From JBKPNZ01 sp046732895 (GTDB lineage: Bacteria; Actinomycetota; Thermoleophilia; Solirubrobacterales; 70-9), in contig JBKPNZ010000021.1 in NCBI GenBank assembly GCA_046732895.1, positions 1 through 43,967 on the forward strand: 43,967 nucleotides of DNA, given 5' to 3'. Below are positions 1-7,734 of the stretch, one piece after another; the first letter of the stretch is position 1; each line of letters begins with the position of its first letter. The notes under the pieces were generated by a model that ran no database searches, was not told the DNA's origin, and saw nothing but the letters and a program-made list of their open reading frames with translations. Position numbers and translations under genes: made by a program.

Positions 1-381
1 GCTGCCGCGCTCGGTGAGCCGCGGCAGCAGGGCCCTGGTCATCTGGATCGGCGCCTGCAGGTTCACGCGAACGGCCCGAGCGATCTCCTCCTGGGAGAAG
101 CTCTCGAGCCGGCCGGATCCGGGGAGCCCCGCGTTGGCCACGAGGATGTCGACGTCGCCGGCGTCGGCGACGAGACGCTCGGCGGCGCCCTCATCTGCGA
201 GGTCGGCCACGATCGTCCGATGGCTCTCGCCCCGCAGGGACGAAGAGAGCTCGGCCAGCTCGGACTCCTTGCGCGAGCTGAGCACGAGCGTTGCCCCCCG
301 CTCGGCGAGTGCATGTGCGATGGCCCGCCCAAGCCCCCCGGTCGCCCCCGTGAGGAGCGCGGTTTTGCCGTTGAGCTCCAC
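1..381 (-). CDS. SDR-family NAD(P)-dependent oxidoreductase, 3' end cut by window edge
   Basis: The minus strand from a GTG at 381-379 encodes 127 residues with no stop before the window edge. It opens with a Rossmann motif TGATGGLGRA (T-G-x3-G-x-G), then has an NAG motif in ILVANAG, both diagnostic of classical short-chain dehydrogenases. The catalytic S-Y-K segment lies beyond the window. The GTG was chosen because the cofactor motif sits about 10 residues in, as usual for the family, and the upstream ATG near 399 is out of frame. It is divergent from the GNAT gene with only 17 bp between starts. Substrate cannot be inferred. Confidence 0.85.
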   Translation of the reverse strand, partial: MELNGKTALLTGATGGLGRAIAHALAERGATLVLSSRKESELAELSSSLRGESHRTIVADLADEGAAERLVADAGDVDILVANAGLPGSGRLESFSQEEIARAVRVNLQAPIQMTRALLPRLTERGS

Positions 382-398
382 GGAGGGAAGATATCGGC

Positions 399-923
399 AT
401 GGAGCTGAGGCCCCTGACGGCCGGCGACGCCGATGTCTACGAGCGCATCTACACCGAGCCGGTGATGTGGGCCGAGCTCGGCGGTGTACGGGAGCAGGAC
501 ATGGCCGAGAAGCTCGAGCGCGACGTGCGCTTGGTCGAGGAGGACCGGCACTGGGTCCTCGTGATCGTCACCGACGAGGGTGAACCCGCCGGCACGGTCG
601 CCGTGTGGGACCACGAGTGGAACGGCGAGACGATCGACGAGATCGGCTGGATGGTGCTGCCGGAGTTCCAGGGGCGGGGCCTTGCGAGCTGGGCCGTCGG
701 CGCCGCGCTCGAGCGGGCGCGGGCGGAGGACCGCTGGCCGGTCCTCCATGCCTTCCCGGGTGTGACGAACGGGCCGTCGAACGCGATCTGCCGGAAGGCG
801 GGGTTCACCCTGGTCGAGCCGATCGCGTATGAGTTTCGCGGCAACGTGCTGCACACGAACCACTGGGTCTTGGACCGCCGTGCCGAAGAGCAGGCCGCAG
901 CGAGGGCGCCGACGAGGCAATAA
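399..923 (+). CDS. GNAT-family N-acetyltransferase (RimJ/RimL-like)
   Basis: This 174-residue protein would transfer an acetyl group from acetyl-CoA to an amine in the cytoplasm; the acceptor is unknown. The acetyl-CoA-binding motif A is clear: MVLPEFQGRGLA carries Q-x-x-G-x-G/A after a beta strand. A motif-B stretch follows, NAICRKAGF, typical of RimJ/RimL-like members. The length is normal for a one-domain GNAT. The ATG start lies 17 bp from the divergent SDR start, leaving almost no room for a Shine-Dalgarno, so a leaderless transcript is possible. A 45-nt palindrome begins 16 bp past the stop and may serve as its transcript end. Confidence 0.85.
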   Translation: MELRPLTAGDADVYERIYTEPVMWAELGGVREQDMAEKLERDVRLVEEDRHWVLVIVTDEGEPAGTVAVWDHEWNGETIDEIGWMVLPEFQGRGLASWAVGAALERARAEDRWPVLHAFPGVTNGPSNAICRKAGFTLVEPIAYEFRGNVLHTNHWVLDRRAEEQAAARAPTRQ

Positions 924-938
924 GGGAGGAGCCTCAAG

Positions 939-983
939 CGATGGTCGAGAAAACGCGACACTGACGCGCTTTCGCGACCATCG
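939..983. repeat. 45-nt intergenic palindrome, copy 1 (most divergent)
   Basis: A hairpin with two 20-nt arms and a 5-nt loop lies between the GNAT and GST-like genes. The left arm begins CGATGGTCGAGAAAA and the right arm ends TTTCGCGACCATCG; mismatches are at arm positions 10, 15 and 20. It shares the pattern CGAnnGnCGnGAAA and the exact 20-5-20 layout with the copies at 8027, 15077 and 30827, but its inner arm differs. It begins 16 bp after the upstream stop codon. No T-run follows, so a terminator role is only possible. Confidence 0.6.
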
Positions 984-1027
984 GTGGGACCGATCCGCTG
1001 GCCCCGGGCCGAGTACGCTGCGCCCGC

Positions 1028-1315
1028 ATGAAGCTCTACGTCTGCTGGGGAACGTTCCAGACTCCGCGCCCGGGCGGGCATCCATGCCACAACGCCTACC
1101 AGGCGCTGAAGATGGCGGGCCACGACCCGGAGATCCAGAAGGTCTATGGCCTGGGCATCGGCCCCAGCGTCTTCCAGCTCAAGACATCGGGGCGCAAGGA
1201 GGTCGAGCAGCTCACTGGGACGCCGACCGTCCCCGTCCTCATCACCGACTCGGGCGAGGTCGTCGCCGACTCCAAGAACATCCTTGCCTGGGCCGAGGAG
1301 AATCCGGCAACGTGA
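1028..1315 (+). CDS. Glutaredoxin/GST N-terminal-domain-like thioredoxin-fold protein
   Basis: This 95-residue protein is the size of a single thioredoxin fold. It begins with a beta strand (KLYVCWGTF) and ends in the GST N-terminal signature GTPTVPVLITDSGEVVADS, including the TVP cis-proline that contacts glutathione-like thiols and the acidic-Ser motif after it. The usual CxxC is absent near the N-terminus, although two cysteines occur (C6 and C20), so disulfide chemistry is uncertain. A TACGCT box at 1014-1019 lies 8 bp before the ATG and no Shine-Dalgarno is visible, suggesting leaderless translation. The partner thiol is not identifiable. Confidence 0.7.
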   Translation: MKLYVCWGTFQTPRPGGHPCHNAYQALKMAGHDPEIQKVYGLGIGPSVFQLKTSGRKEVEQLTGTPTVPVLITDSGEVVADSKNILAWAEENPAT

Positions 1316-1377
1316 GCGCCGTTGCGCGGGCAGGACTCCCGATTCAGGCGTCGAATAGCGTGTTTGTGAGTGCTTGC

Positions 1378-1406
1378 TTGCAGACGTCTAACGGATCATG
1401 TAGCCT
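1378..1406 (+). promoter_or_regulatory. Candidate promoter for the riboswitch/hydrolase transcript
   Basis: TTGCAG (1378-1383) and TAGCCT (1401-1406) are separated by 17 bp, a standard sigma-70 layout. Transcription would start near 1413, right where the riboswitch aptamer begins. Confidence 0.45.
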
Positions 1407-1411
1407 GCCGC

Positions 1412-1556
1412 GAGTTCCGTAACCGGTAAACGCCGAGTCCCTCTCCTCTCCGGGGAGCGGGAACGGGGGAACCAAACAGTTGGGGCGAATCCACCGAAGG
1501 TGGGAGCGCGGCTCCTTTAGCGCCAGCCCGTCAGCTAACCCCGTAGGCCGACGAAG
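1412..1556 (+). promoter_or_regulatory. c-di-AMP riboswitch (ydaO-yuaA class)
   Basis: Three conserved blocks of the ydaO-yuaA aptamer occur in order: CGGGGGAACC at 1464-1473, GGGGCGAATCC at 1482-1492, and the 3' block CCCGTCAGCTAACCCCG at 1527-1543, followed by TAGGC. The class senses cyclic di-AMP and is very often placed before cell-wall hydrolase genes in actinobacteria, which matches the NlpC/P60-like gene 13 bp downstream. Only a few bases separate the aptamer from the ribosome site AAGGAG (1554-1559), and there is no obvious terminator hairpin with a T-run between them. How the aptamer controls expression is not clear from sequence alone. Confidence 0.9.
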
Positions 1557-1568
1557 GAGACCGATAAC

Positions 1569-2135
1569 TTGCGCATCCCAACCGATTCCACGCGAAGGCT
1601 GAGGCGCTTCACGGCGCTGGCTCTCGTTGCCGGGTTGGCCGCGCTCCCGGCAGTCACCGCAGAGGCTGGCACCGGCGGCGTCGGGTCAGGCGGCAGCGGG
1701 GGGAGCCAGACGACGAGCGGCTCGAAGGCGAAGCTCTCACACGGCCTGGCGATCGCCCCGTCGAGCGCCCCCAGGGCCGTCAAGCGCACCATCGACGCCG
1801 CGAACAAGATCGCCAAGGGCAAGGACTACTGCCTGGGCGGCGGCCATTCCAGCTGGAAGTCCAGGTGCTACGACTGCTCCGGTGCTGTGAGCTACGCGCT
1901 CCACGGCGGCGGTCTGCTCGATCACCCGCTCGACTCCAGCGGCCTGGCCCGCTGGGCGTCCAAGGGCAGGGGCCATTGGATCACCGTGTACGGGAACTCC
2001 GGCCACGCGTTCATGATGGTCGCCGGCCTGCGTTTCGACACGTCCGACACCCACGGCGCCGGCCCCGGCTGGGCTCGCACGATGGGCTATGAGAATCCGA
2101 ACAACTTCGCGAAGAGGCACAGAGGCCGCTTCTAG
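1569..2135 (+). CDS. Secreted NlpC/P60-like peptidoglycan hydrolase
   Basis: The 188-residue protein starts at a TTG 9 bp after AAGGAG. An arginine-rich n-region and hydrophobic stretch (residues 13-30) ending PAVTAEA form a signal peptide, followed by a Gly/Ser linker. The catalytic region shows YDCSGAVSYAL with Cys103, the NlpC/P60 nucleophile, and SGHAFMMV with His146. These enzymes cut peptide stems in peptidoglycan outside the membrane. No separate wall-binding domain is present. Control by c-di-AMP, a wall-homeostasis signal, supports the role. A stem-loop at 2179-2207 lies downstream. Confidence 0.85.
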   Translation: MRIPTDSTRRLRRFTALALVAGLAALPAVTAEAGTGGVGSGGSGGSQTTSGSKAKLSHGLAIAPSSAPRAVKRTIDAANKIAKGKDYCLGGGHSSWKSRCYDCSGAVSYALHGGGLLDHPLDSSGLARWASKGRGHWITVYGNSGHAFMMVAGLRFDTSDTHGAGPGWARTMGYENPNNFAKRHRGRF

Positions 2136-2178
2136 CGCGACAAAGCCGCCACCGGCGGATCCAAACGAATCCCCCCTC

Positions 2179-2207
2179 CGAGAGCGGCGCCCCAGGCGCC
2201 GCTCTCG
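2179..2207 (+). terminator. Strong GC hairpin after the hydrolase gene
   Basis: A perfect 13-bp stem (CGAGAGCGGCGCC with its complement) closes on a 3-nt loop. No T-run follows, which is common for terminators of GC-rich actinobacteria. It lies 43 bp past the hydrolase stop and before azlC. Confidence 0.65.
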
Positions 2208-2278
2208 CTATCAGGAGGGCTTCTAGCCGACTCCGGTGATCGCGATGGCGGCGGCGGGTAGCCCCCTGCACAATCCAA

Positions 2279-3004
2279 GTGATGGCGGGTGAACAGCGCG
2301 AGTCGTTTCGAGCCGGCGTGCGCGCCGGTGTGCCCTACGCGATCGCCGCCGGCCTTCTCGCCGTTTCGTTCGGCGTCCTCGCAAAGCCAGTGCTGGGCGC
2401 GGGGGCAACGATCGCCATGTCCGTGCTCATGTTCGCGGGCTCCGCGCAGTTCGCCGCCACTGCCGTGCTCGCCGCGGGAGGTGGCGCCGTGGCAGCCATC
2501 ATCGCCGGCATCCTCCTCAATGCCCGGTACGTCCCGATGGGGGTCGCGCTTGCCCCCTCGCTGCGCGGCGGCCCAGTTCGGCGCGCGCTCGTCGGGCAGG
2601 GCCTCATCGACTTCTCGTGGGCTGCGGCAACGGGACCGGATGGGCGGGTCGATCCAGTGTTCATGCTCGGGGCGACGCTGCCCTCCTATCCGTGCTGGGT
2701 CGCGGGCACCGCGATCGGCGTCGCGGCGGGTGGCGCAATCGGGGATCCGCAGGCGCTCGGTCTCGACGCGATCTTCCCGACGTTCTTCCTCGCTCTCCTC
2801 ATCGAAGGTGAGCTGCATCGCGGCCGGCCCCTCGTGGCGGCGCTGCTCGGCGGGGCGATCGCCGCCCTGCTGATTCCCGCGACGCCGGCCGGCGTCCCGA
2901 TCATCGTGGCGTCGGCCGCATCACTCATCGGGCTCGAAGGCAGCGGCTCCGACGAGCGCGAGGAGCCAAGGCCAAGCGCGACGGCGCGTGAGGAGGTGCC
3001 CTGA
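2279..3004 (+). CDS. azlC: AzlC-family branched-chain amino acid exporter subunit
   Basis: The 241-residue membrane protein has the AzlC hallmarks: an N-terminal RAGVPYAIAAGLLAVSFG segment, the MSVLMFAGSAQFAA helix, and an LLNARYVPMG motif. About six hydrophobic segments are visible, as expected. AzlC pairs with the small protein AzlD, encoded immediately downstream, to export branched-chain amino acids or their analogues. GTG 2279 and ATG 2282 are both possible starts; the second shortens the protein by one residue. The C-terminal 20 residues are charged and look cytoplasmic. azlD starts 2 bp after the stop, so the two are surely co-transcribed. Confidence 0.9.
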   Translation: MMAGEQRESFRAGVRAGVPYAIAAGLLAVSFGVLAKPVLGAGATIAMSVLMFAGSAQFAATAVLAAGGGAVAAIIAGILLNARYVPMGVALAPSLRGGPVRRALVGQGLIDFSWAAATGPDGRVDPVFMLGATLPSYPCWVAGTAIGVAAGGAIGDPQALGLDAIFPTFFLALLIEGELHRGRPLVAALLGGAIAALLIPATPAGVPIIVASAASLIGLEGSGSDEREEPRPSATAREEVP

Positions 3005-3006
3005 GC

Positions 3007-3321
3007 GTGAGCGAGGTCTGGATCACGATCGGAGTGCTGGCCGTGACCACGGCGCTCATCCGCGCATCAGGCCCCGTACTTCTGGGCGGCCGCGAGCTTC
3101 CGGGACGCGTGCAGGGCGTGATCGCCCTGCTGGCGCCGGCGCTGCTCGCCGCGCTGGTCGTGGTCGAGACGATCGGCGCCCCTGAAGGCGGCTCGCTCGA
3201 CATCGACGAGCGCCTGGCCGGCGTCACCGTCGCCGGGATCGTGCTCGTCCGCGGCGGCTCGACACTGCCGGCCGTGGGCATAGCGGCCGTCGTCACCGCC
3301 GCCCTTCGCTTGGTCTCCTGA
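3007..3321 (+). CDS. azlD: AzlD-family membrane subunit
   Basis: This 104-residue protein starts at GTG 3007, immediately after azlC. It has the typical AzlD architecture of three to four short hydrophobic helices, with the ITIGVLAVTTALIRASGP opening and a VQGVIALLAPALLAALVVVE central helix. AzlD is the obligate partner of AzlC in branched-chain amino acid export. No regulator of the Lrp or AzlB type is adjacent. The next gene, potA, starts about 90 bp downstream and is functionally separate. Confidence 0.88.
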   Translation: MSEVWITIGVLAVTTALIRASGPVLLGGRELPGRVQGVIALLAPALLAALVVVETIGAPEGGSLDIDERLAGVTVAGIVLVRGGSTLPAVGIAAVVTAALRLVS

Positions 3322-3412
3322 GCGCGTTCGCCGCGGCTTGTCCAATCGCGTCAATCGCGCGCGTCGTAACCTTGCGATAGCGTGGCTCTGCGCAGCAACG
3401 CGCTTGTACGCA

Positions 3413-4540
3413 GTGGAGCAGCAGACCCCACCCATCACCGCCCCGGGGGAAGGGGAGAGCGATCCGGCTCGTGGCCCGGAGTCGTCCGGCAGCGGGAGCG
3501 CAGGCACCCCGGACATCAGGCTCTCGGGCATCCGCAAGACCTACGGCGACGTGGTCGCGGTCGCCGGCCTTGACCTGGAGATCGCGGCGGGCGAGTTCTT
3601 CACGCTCCTCGGCCCCTCGGGCTCGGGCAAGACGACGACGCTGCGCATGATCGCCGGGTTCGAGACCCCCGACGCGGGGCGGGTCGAGCTCGGGGGCCAG
3701 GACGTCACAGACCTGCCGCCCTATGACCGTGAGGTCAACACCGTCTTCCAGGACTACGCCCTGTTTCCACACATGTCGGTGCAGGAGAACGTGGAGTACG
3801 GGATGCGTGTCCGCAGGGTCTCGAAGGAGGAGCGGCGCCGGCGTGCAACGGAGGCACTCGACATGGTTCGCCTTCGCGGCTACGACGAGCGCAAGCCGGG
3901 CGAGCTTTCCGGCGGGCAGCGCCAGCGGGTCGCGCTGGCGCGCGCCATCGTCAACCGCCCCCGCGTGCTGCTCCTCGACGAGCCACTCGGAGCCCTCGAC
4001 CTGAAGCTGCGCGAGCAGATGCAGATCGAGCTCAAGGGCATCCAGGGGGACGTCGGGATCACTTTCGTCTACGTCACGCACGACCAGGAGGAAGCGCTGA
4101 CGATGTCCAACCGCATCGCGGTCTTCAACGAGGGTCGGATCGAGCAGGTGGGCGACCCGGAGGGGGTCTACGAGCGCCCCGCGAACCGCTTCGTCAGCGG
4201 ATTCGTGGGCGTCTCGAACGTCCTCGAGCGCGACGGCACCCGCTTCACCGTCCGGCCCGAGAAGATCCGCCTTCTGGGCCCCTCGGACCCGGCCGACGGC
4301 CTGCAGGTCGAGTCGGGACGGGTGGTCGGTGTGGCCTACGCCGGGATGATCACGCGCTACGTGGTCGCGCTCGATCGGGGCGGCGAACTTCAGGTCGTCC
4401 ATCAAAACCTCGAGACGTCCTCAGCCGAGGCGCTCGAGCAACGAGGACGGGAAGTGAAAGTCGGGTGGCGATCGGAGCATGCGGTCGCCGTGAGAGAGGA
4501 AGCTCCAAAACAGGAGGGGGCCAACAGTGAGAACCAGTAG
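3413..4540 (+). CDS. potA: Polyamine ABC transporter ATP-binding protein (PotA), system 1
   Basis: This is the ATPase of a spermidine/putrescine importer. It shows Walker A GPSGSGKTTT, a Q-loop in VFQDYALFPH, the ABC signature LSGGQRQR, Walker B VLLLDEPLGALD and the switch histidine in YVTHDQEEA. A C-terminal TOBE-like region follows. I chose GTG 3413; an in-frame TTG at 3338 would add 25 residues rich in Arg/Ala that are not expected in the family and lie in the azlD-potA gap. The 3' end overlaps potD by 14 bp, and potA-potD-potB-potC form one operon. Confidence 0.92.
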   Translation: MEQQTPPITAPGEGESDPARGPESSGSGSAGTPDIRLSGIRKTYGDVVAVAGLDLEIAAGEFFTLLGPSGSGKTTTLRMIAGFETPDAGRVELGGQDVTDLPPYDREVNTVFQDYALFPHMSVQENVEYGMRVRRVSKEERRRRATEALDMVRLRGYDERKPGELSGGQRQRVALARAIVNRPRVLLLDEPLGALDLKLREQMQIELKGIQGDVGITFVYVTHDQEEALTMSNRIAVFNEGRIEQVGDPEGVYERPANRFVSGFVGVSNVLERDGTRFTVRPEKIRLLGPSDPADGLQVESGRVVGVAYAGMITRYVVALDRGGELQVVHQNLETSSAEALEQRGREVKVGWRSEHAVAVREEAPKQEGANSENQ

Positions 4541-5747
4541 GAGGAACCACGCGACGTGGGCATGGCTCGTGGTCAGCGGCCTCGTCGTCTTCATGGCGGC
4601 ATTCGGCGCCGGCTGCGGGTCGTCGGACGACTCGAGCTCGTCGACCTCGGATCTCCCGCAGAGCGTCGGGAAGGGCGAAGGCGCTCTCAACCTGATCGCT
4701 TGGGCCGGCTACGTCGAGGACGGCTCGACCGATCCCGACGTGGATTGGGTAACGCCGTTCGAGAAGAAGACCGGCTGCGACGTGAAGGTGAAGGTTGCCG
4801 GAACGTCCGACGAGATGGTCGACCTGATGCGCACCGGCCAGTACGACGGCGTGTCGGCATCGGGTAACGCCACCGCTCGGCTGGTGGAGGGCGGCGACGT
4901 CGATCCGGTGAACACGGATCTCGTCCCCAATTACAAGACCGTCTTCCCGGACCTGAAGGATCAGTCCTACAACACATTCGACGGCCAGCCGTACGGGATT
5001 CCGCACGGCCGCGGCGCGAACCTCTTGATGTGGAACTCGGATGAGGTGAGCCCAGCACCGAAGTCGTGGGACGTCATGCTCGACCCGAACAAGGCGTCGC
5101 AGTACAAGGGCAAGATCTCGGTCTACGACGACCCGATCTACATCGCCGATGCGGCCGTCTATCTCAAGACACACCAGCCTGATCTCGGGATCGACAACCC
5201 GTACGAGCTCGACGAGGATCAGTTCAACGCGGCCGTCGACCTGCTGAAGGAGCAGCGGCCGAACGTCGGTGAGTACTGGTCGGACGCGCTGAAGCAGATC
5301 GACGCCTTCACCAACGGCGACGATCTCGTCGGCACGACCTGGCAGTACCAGTACTTCGCACTGAAGGCTGACGGCCAGCCCGTCGCCTCGAGCCCGGCAA
5401 GCCAGGGCTTCCTCCCAGAGGAGGGTGCGACCGGATGGTCCGATACGTGGATGATCTCCTCGGAAGCGGCCCATCCCAACTGCATGTACGAGTGGATGGA
5501 CTGGATCGTTTCGCCGAAGGTGAACGCCCAGGTCGCGGAGTGGTTCGGCGAGGCACCCGCGCAGAGCAAGGCATGCGACTTCACGTCGGATCCGAAGTTC
5601 TGCGACGACTACCACGCCGCCGATCCGTCGTTCTGGAAGAACGTCTACTACTGGAACACGCCGCTCGCCGACTGCGGTGATGACCGCGGCGAGGAGTGCA
5701 TGGACTACAACGACTGGGTCTCGGCCTGGACCGAGATCAAGGGGTAA
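4527..5747 (+). CDS. potD: Polyamine-binding lipoprotein (PotD), system 1
   Basis: This 406-residue extracytoplasmic solute-binding protein starts at GTG 4527 behind a strong AGGAGGG inside the end of potA. A hydrophobic segment leads to a lipobox GAGC, then a Ser/Asp-rich linker, so it is membrane-anchored at a cysteine near residue 28. The mature part has the PotD/PotF fold features LNLIAWAGYVED, PYGIPHGRGANLLMWN and WQYQYFALKADGQPV. Several cysteines in the C-terminal third (near CDFTSDPKFCDD and DCGDDRGEEC) are unusual for PotD and may form disulfides. It delivers substrate to PotB/PotC. Confidence 0.9.
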   Translation: MRTSRRNHATWAWLVVSGLVVFMAAFGAGCGSSDDSSSSTSDLPQSVGKGEGALNLIAWAGYVEDGSTDPDVDWVTPFEKKTGCDVKVKVAGTSDEMVDLMRTGQYDGVSASGNATARLVEGGDVDPVNTDLVPNYKTVFPDLKDQSYNTFDGQPYGIPHGRGANLLMWNSDEVSPAPKSWDVMLDPNKASQYKGKISVYDDPIYIADAAVYLKTHQPDLGIDNPYELDEDQFNAAVDLLKEQRPNVGEYWSDALKQIDAFTNGDDLVGTTWQYQYFALKADGQPVASSPASQGFLPEEGATGWSDTWMISSEAAHPNCMYEWMDWIVSPKVNAQVAEWFGEAPAQSKACDFTSDPKFCDDYHAADPSFWKNVYYWNTPLADCGDDRGEECMDYNDWVSAWTEIKG

Positions 5748-5759
5748 GGACAAGCAGGC

Positions 5760-6659
5760 GTGGAAGCCGCTGACGCACTCGCGTCGCGGCCACGGAGGTC
5801 GGTGGGCCGCAAGCTCGCCGACCTCTTCCACGGCCGCCCCCGCCTTCAGGTGGGGTCGCTTCTGGCCGGCCCGGTGGGCTGGCTCGTCATCGGCTACCTG
5901 GGGTCGCTCGCGATCCTCCTCGTCGCCGCGTTCTGGAGCGTCAACGCCGTCAGCGGCGAGATCTCGCAGACGTTCAGCCTCGACAACTACCGGGAGCTGC
6001 TCGACCAATCCGTCTATCGGACGGTCACGCTGCGAACGGTCGGCGTGGCGGCGGCCGTCACCGTCACCGACGCACTGCTGGCATTCCCGATCGCGTTCTA
6101 CATGGCCAAGCTCGCCAGCCGACGCGCCAAGGGAGTTCTGGTGGTCGGGATCCTCATGCCCCTCTGGTCCTTCTACCTGGTCAAGGCCTACGCCTGGCGC
6201 GCGATCCTCTCGTCCGGCGGGATCCTGAATTGGGCGCTCGATCCCCTCGGCATCTCGGGCCCCGGGCTCACGGGCGTGTTCCCGGTCTACCTGACTGAGT
6301 GCTACCTGTGGCTGCCGTACATGATCCTGCCGATCTACGCGGGGCTCGAGCGCATTCCCGACTCGCTGCTGAGCGCATCCGAGGACCTCGGGGCCGGACC
6401 CGGCACGACCTTCCGGCGCGTGATCCTGCCGCTCGCCTTTCCGGCCGTGGTCGCCGGGTCGATCTTCACGTTCTCGCTGACCCTCGGCGACTACATCACG
6501 CCGTCACTGGTCTCCTCGACACAGTTCATCGGCAACGTCGTCTTCACCAGCCACACCAACAACCTGCCGCTCGCATCGGCCTTCGCGACCGTCCCGATCA
6601 TGGTGATGATCATCTACCTGCTGCTGGCGCGGCGATTGGGGGCGTTCGAGCACTTATGA
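5760..6659 (+). CDS. potB: Polyamine ABC transporter permease (PotB), system 1
   Basis: This 299-residue inner-membrane permease begins at GTG 5760, 12 bp after potD. It has a cytoplasmic N-terminus, a large first periplasmic loop (SVNAVSGEISQTFSLDNYRELL), and about six helices. The EAA loop that contacts PotA reads SASEDLGAGPGTTFRRVILPL, with the expected D-L-G-A core. It pairs with PotC to form the membrane channel. Its stop codon overlaps an ATG in an ATGA arrangement that opens a 29-codon reading frame leading to potC. Confidence 0.92.
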   Translation: MEAADALASRPRRSVGRKLADLFHGRPRLQVGSLLAGPVGWLVIGYLGSLAILLVAAFWSVNAVSGEISQTFSLDNYRELLDQSVYRTVTLRTVGVAAAVTVTDALLAFPIAFYMAKLASRRAKGVLVVGILMPLWSFYLVKAYAWRAILSSGGILNWALDPLGISGPGLTGVFPVYLTECYLWLPYMILPIYAGLERIPDSLLSASEDLGAGPGTTFRRVILPLAFPAVVAGSIFTFSLTLGDYITPSLVSSTQFIGNVVFTSHTNNLPLASAFATVPIMVMIIYLLLARRLGAFEHL

Positions 6660-6745
6660 GAAACAAGGCCCGCGACCTCTACCCGACGGGATCCGCCGTC
6701 GGCCACCGCCGGCGCCGAGGCCGTGGGGTTGCGGTGCTGCCGTGA
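6656..6745 (+). CDS. Possible 29-residue coupling ORF between potB and potC
   Basis: An ATG at 6656 overlaps the potB stop as ATGA, and this frame stays open for exactly 29 codons until a TGA at 6743-6745 that overlaps the potC GTG (6742) as GTGA. The peptide is MRNKARDLYPTG followed by an Arg-rich segment ending GRGVAVLP. No homology is apparent and it has no Shine-Dalgarno of its own. The double overlap would let ribosomes travel from potB to potC by reinitiation, since potC itself lacks a good ribosome site. The ORF could also be chance in an 82-bp gap. Confidence 0.35.
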   Translation: MRNKARDLYPTGSAVGHRRRRGRGVAVLP

Positions 6746-7590
6746 GACTGTCGCGGAGGGCAACCAACATGCTGCGCGCGGGCGTCTTCGTGACGCTGGC
6801 GTTCATCTACATCCCGCTGATCGTGATCGCGATCTATGCGTTCAACGGGAGCGGCACGTTCGAGTGGCCGCCATCGGGGCTGACGCTCGACTGGTTCCCG
6901 AAGGCGGTCAACAACTCCGGCGCCCGCGACGCGTTCTGGACCTCGATCAGGGTCGGCCTGGCGGCAACCGCATTCGCGCTCGTCCTCGGCACGCTGGCGT
7001 CGCTGGCAGTCGCGCGGCATCGCTTCTTCGGCCGCGAGACAATTTCCTTCCTCGTCGTCCTCCCAATCGCCCTGCCAGGCATCGTCACCGGGCTGGCGCT
7101 GAACGACACCTTCACCCAGGTTCTCGGCATCAGCCTCGGCCTGTTCACGGTGATCGTCGGACACGCCACCTTCTGCATCGTCGTCGTCTACAACAACGTG
7201 ATCGCGAGGCTGCGCCGGATGTCCGGCTCGGTCGAGGAGGCGTCGGCCGACCTCGGCGCCGACCCGTGGCAGACCTTCCGCTACATCACTTTCCCGACGA
7301 TGCGAACCGCGCTCGTCGCCGGCGCGCTGCTCGCGTTCGCCCTGAGCTTCGACGAGATCATCGTGACGACGTTCACGATCGGCGTCGGCGACCAGACCCT
7401 GCCGATCTGGATCTTCTCCAACCTCTTCCGGGCCACCAACGTGCCCATCGTCAACGTCGTCGCCGTGATCGTGGTGCTGCTCTCGATCATCCCCGTGTAT
7501 CTGGCACACCGCCTGACGCGCGAGGAGGGCGGCGCGGCCGCCCGCGGGGGCGCCGCCGTGGGATCGGCGGAAGCCACCGCGATGCCGTAG
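6742..7590 (+). CDS. potC: Polyamine ABC transporter permease (PotC), system 1
   Basis: This 282-residue permease starts at GTG 6742. It shows six hydrophobic helices, the PotC-type opening YIPLIVIAIYAFNGSG and an EAA loop VEEASADLGADPWQTFRYITFP near residue 165. It forms the channel with PotB. The C-terminal tail after RLTREEGG is Ala/Gly-rich and probably disordered. No clear Shine-Dalgarno precedes the start, which may depend on translational coupling from the upstream small ORF. A GC-rich gap with repeated GCCGTCG units follows before the Mop gene. Confidence 0.92.
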   Translation: MRLSRRATNMLRAGVFVTLAFIYIPLIVIAIYAFNGSGTFEWPPSGLTLDWFPKAVNNSGARDAFWTSIRVGLAATAFALVLGTLASLAVARHRFFGRETISFLVVLPIALPGIVTGLALNDTFTQVLGISLGLFTVIVGHATFCIVVVYNNVIARLRRMSGSVEEASADLGADPWQTFRYITFPTMRTALVAGALLAFALSFDEIIVTTFTIGVGDQTLPIWIFSNLFRATNVPIVNVVAVIVVLLSIIPVYLAHRLTREEGGAAARGGAAVGSAEATAMP

Positions 7591-7734
7591 GACGCAGACG
7601 GCCGTCGGCCGTCGGCCGGGCGTCGGCGAAACGGGCCCGTGGGGACCGGTCCGCGGGGCTGTGGCTCTTGCGTCCTATATGCGGACGCTTTGACCATGAC
7701 CCCCACCATTTCGTGGCTTTGGAATGCTTAGACG

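Noticed and set aside
3338..3412. N-terminal extension of potA from TTG 3338
   Set aside because: It is unlike the family, lies in the likely promoter gap, and a GTG at 3413 gives a normal protein.
4350..6008. A 552-codon open frame on the minus strand across potD and potB
   Set aside because: It is a shadow of the plus-strand genes in GC-rich DNA: it has no domain, is rich in Arg/Val/Asp, and potD and potB show clear motifs.
7600..7630. GCCGTCG-rich stretch after potC as a regulatory repeat
   Set aside because: Only two to three imperfect 7-nt units; expected in GC-rich DNA.
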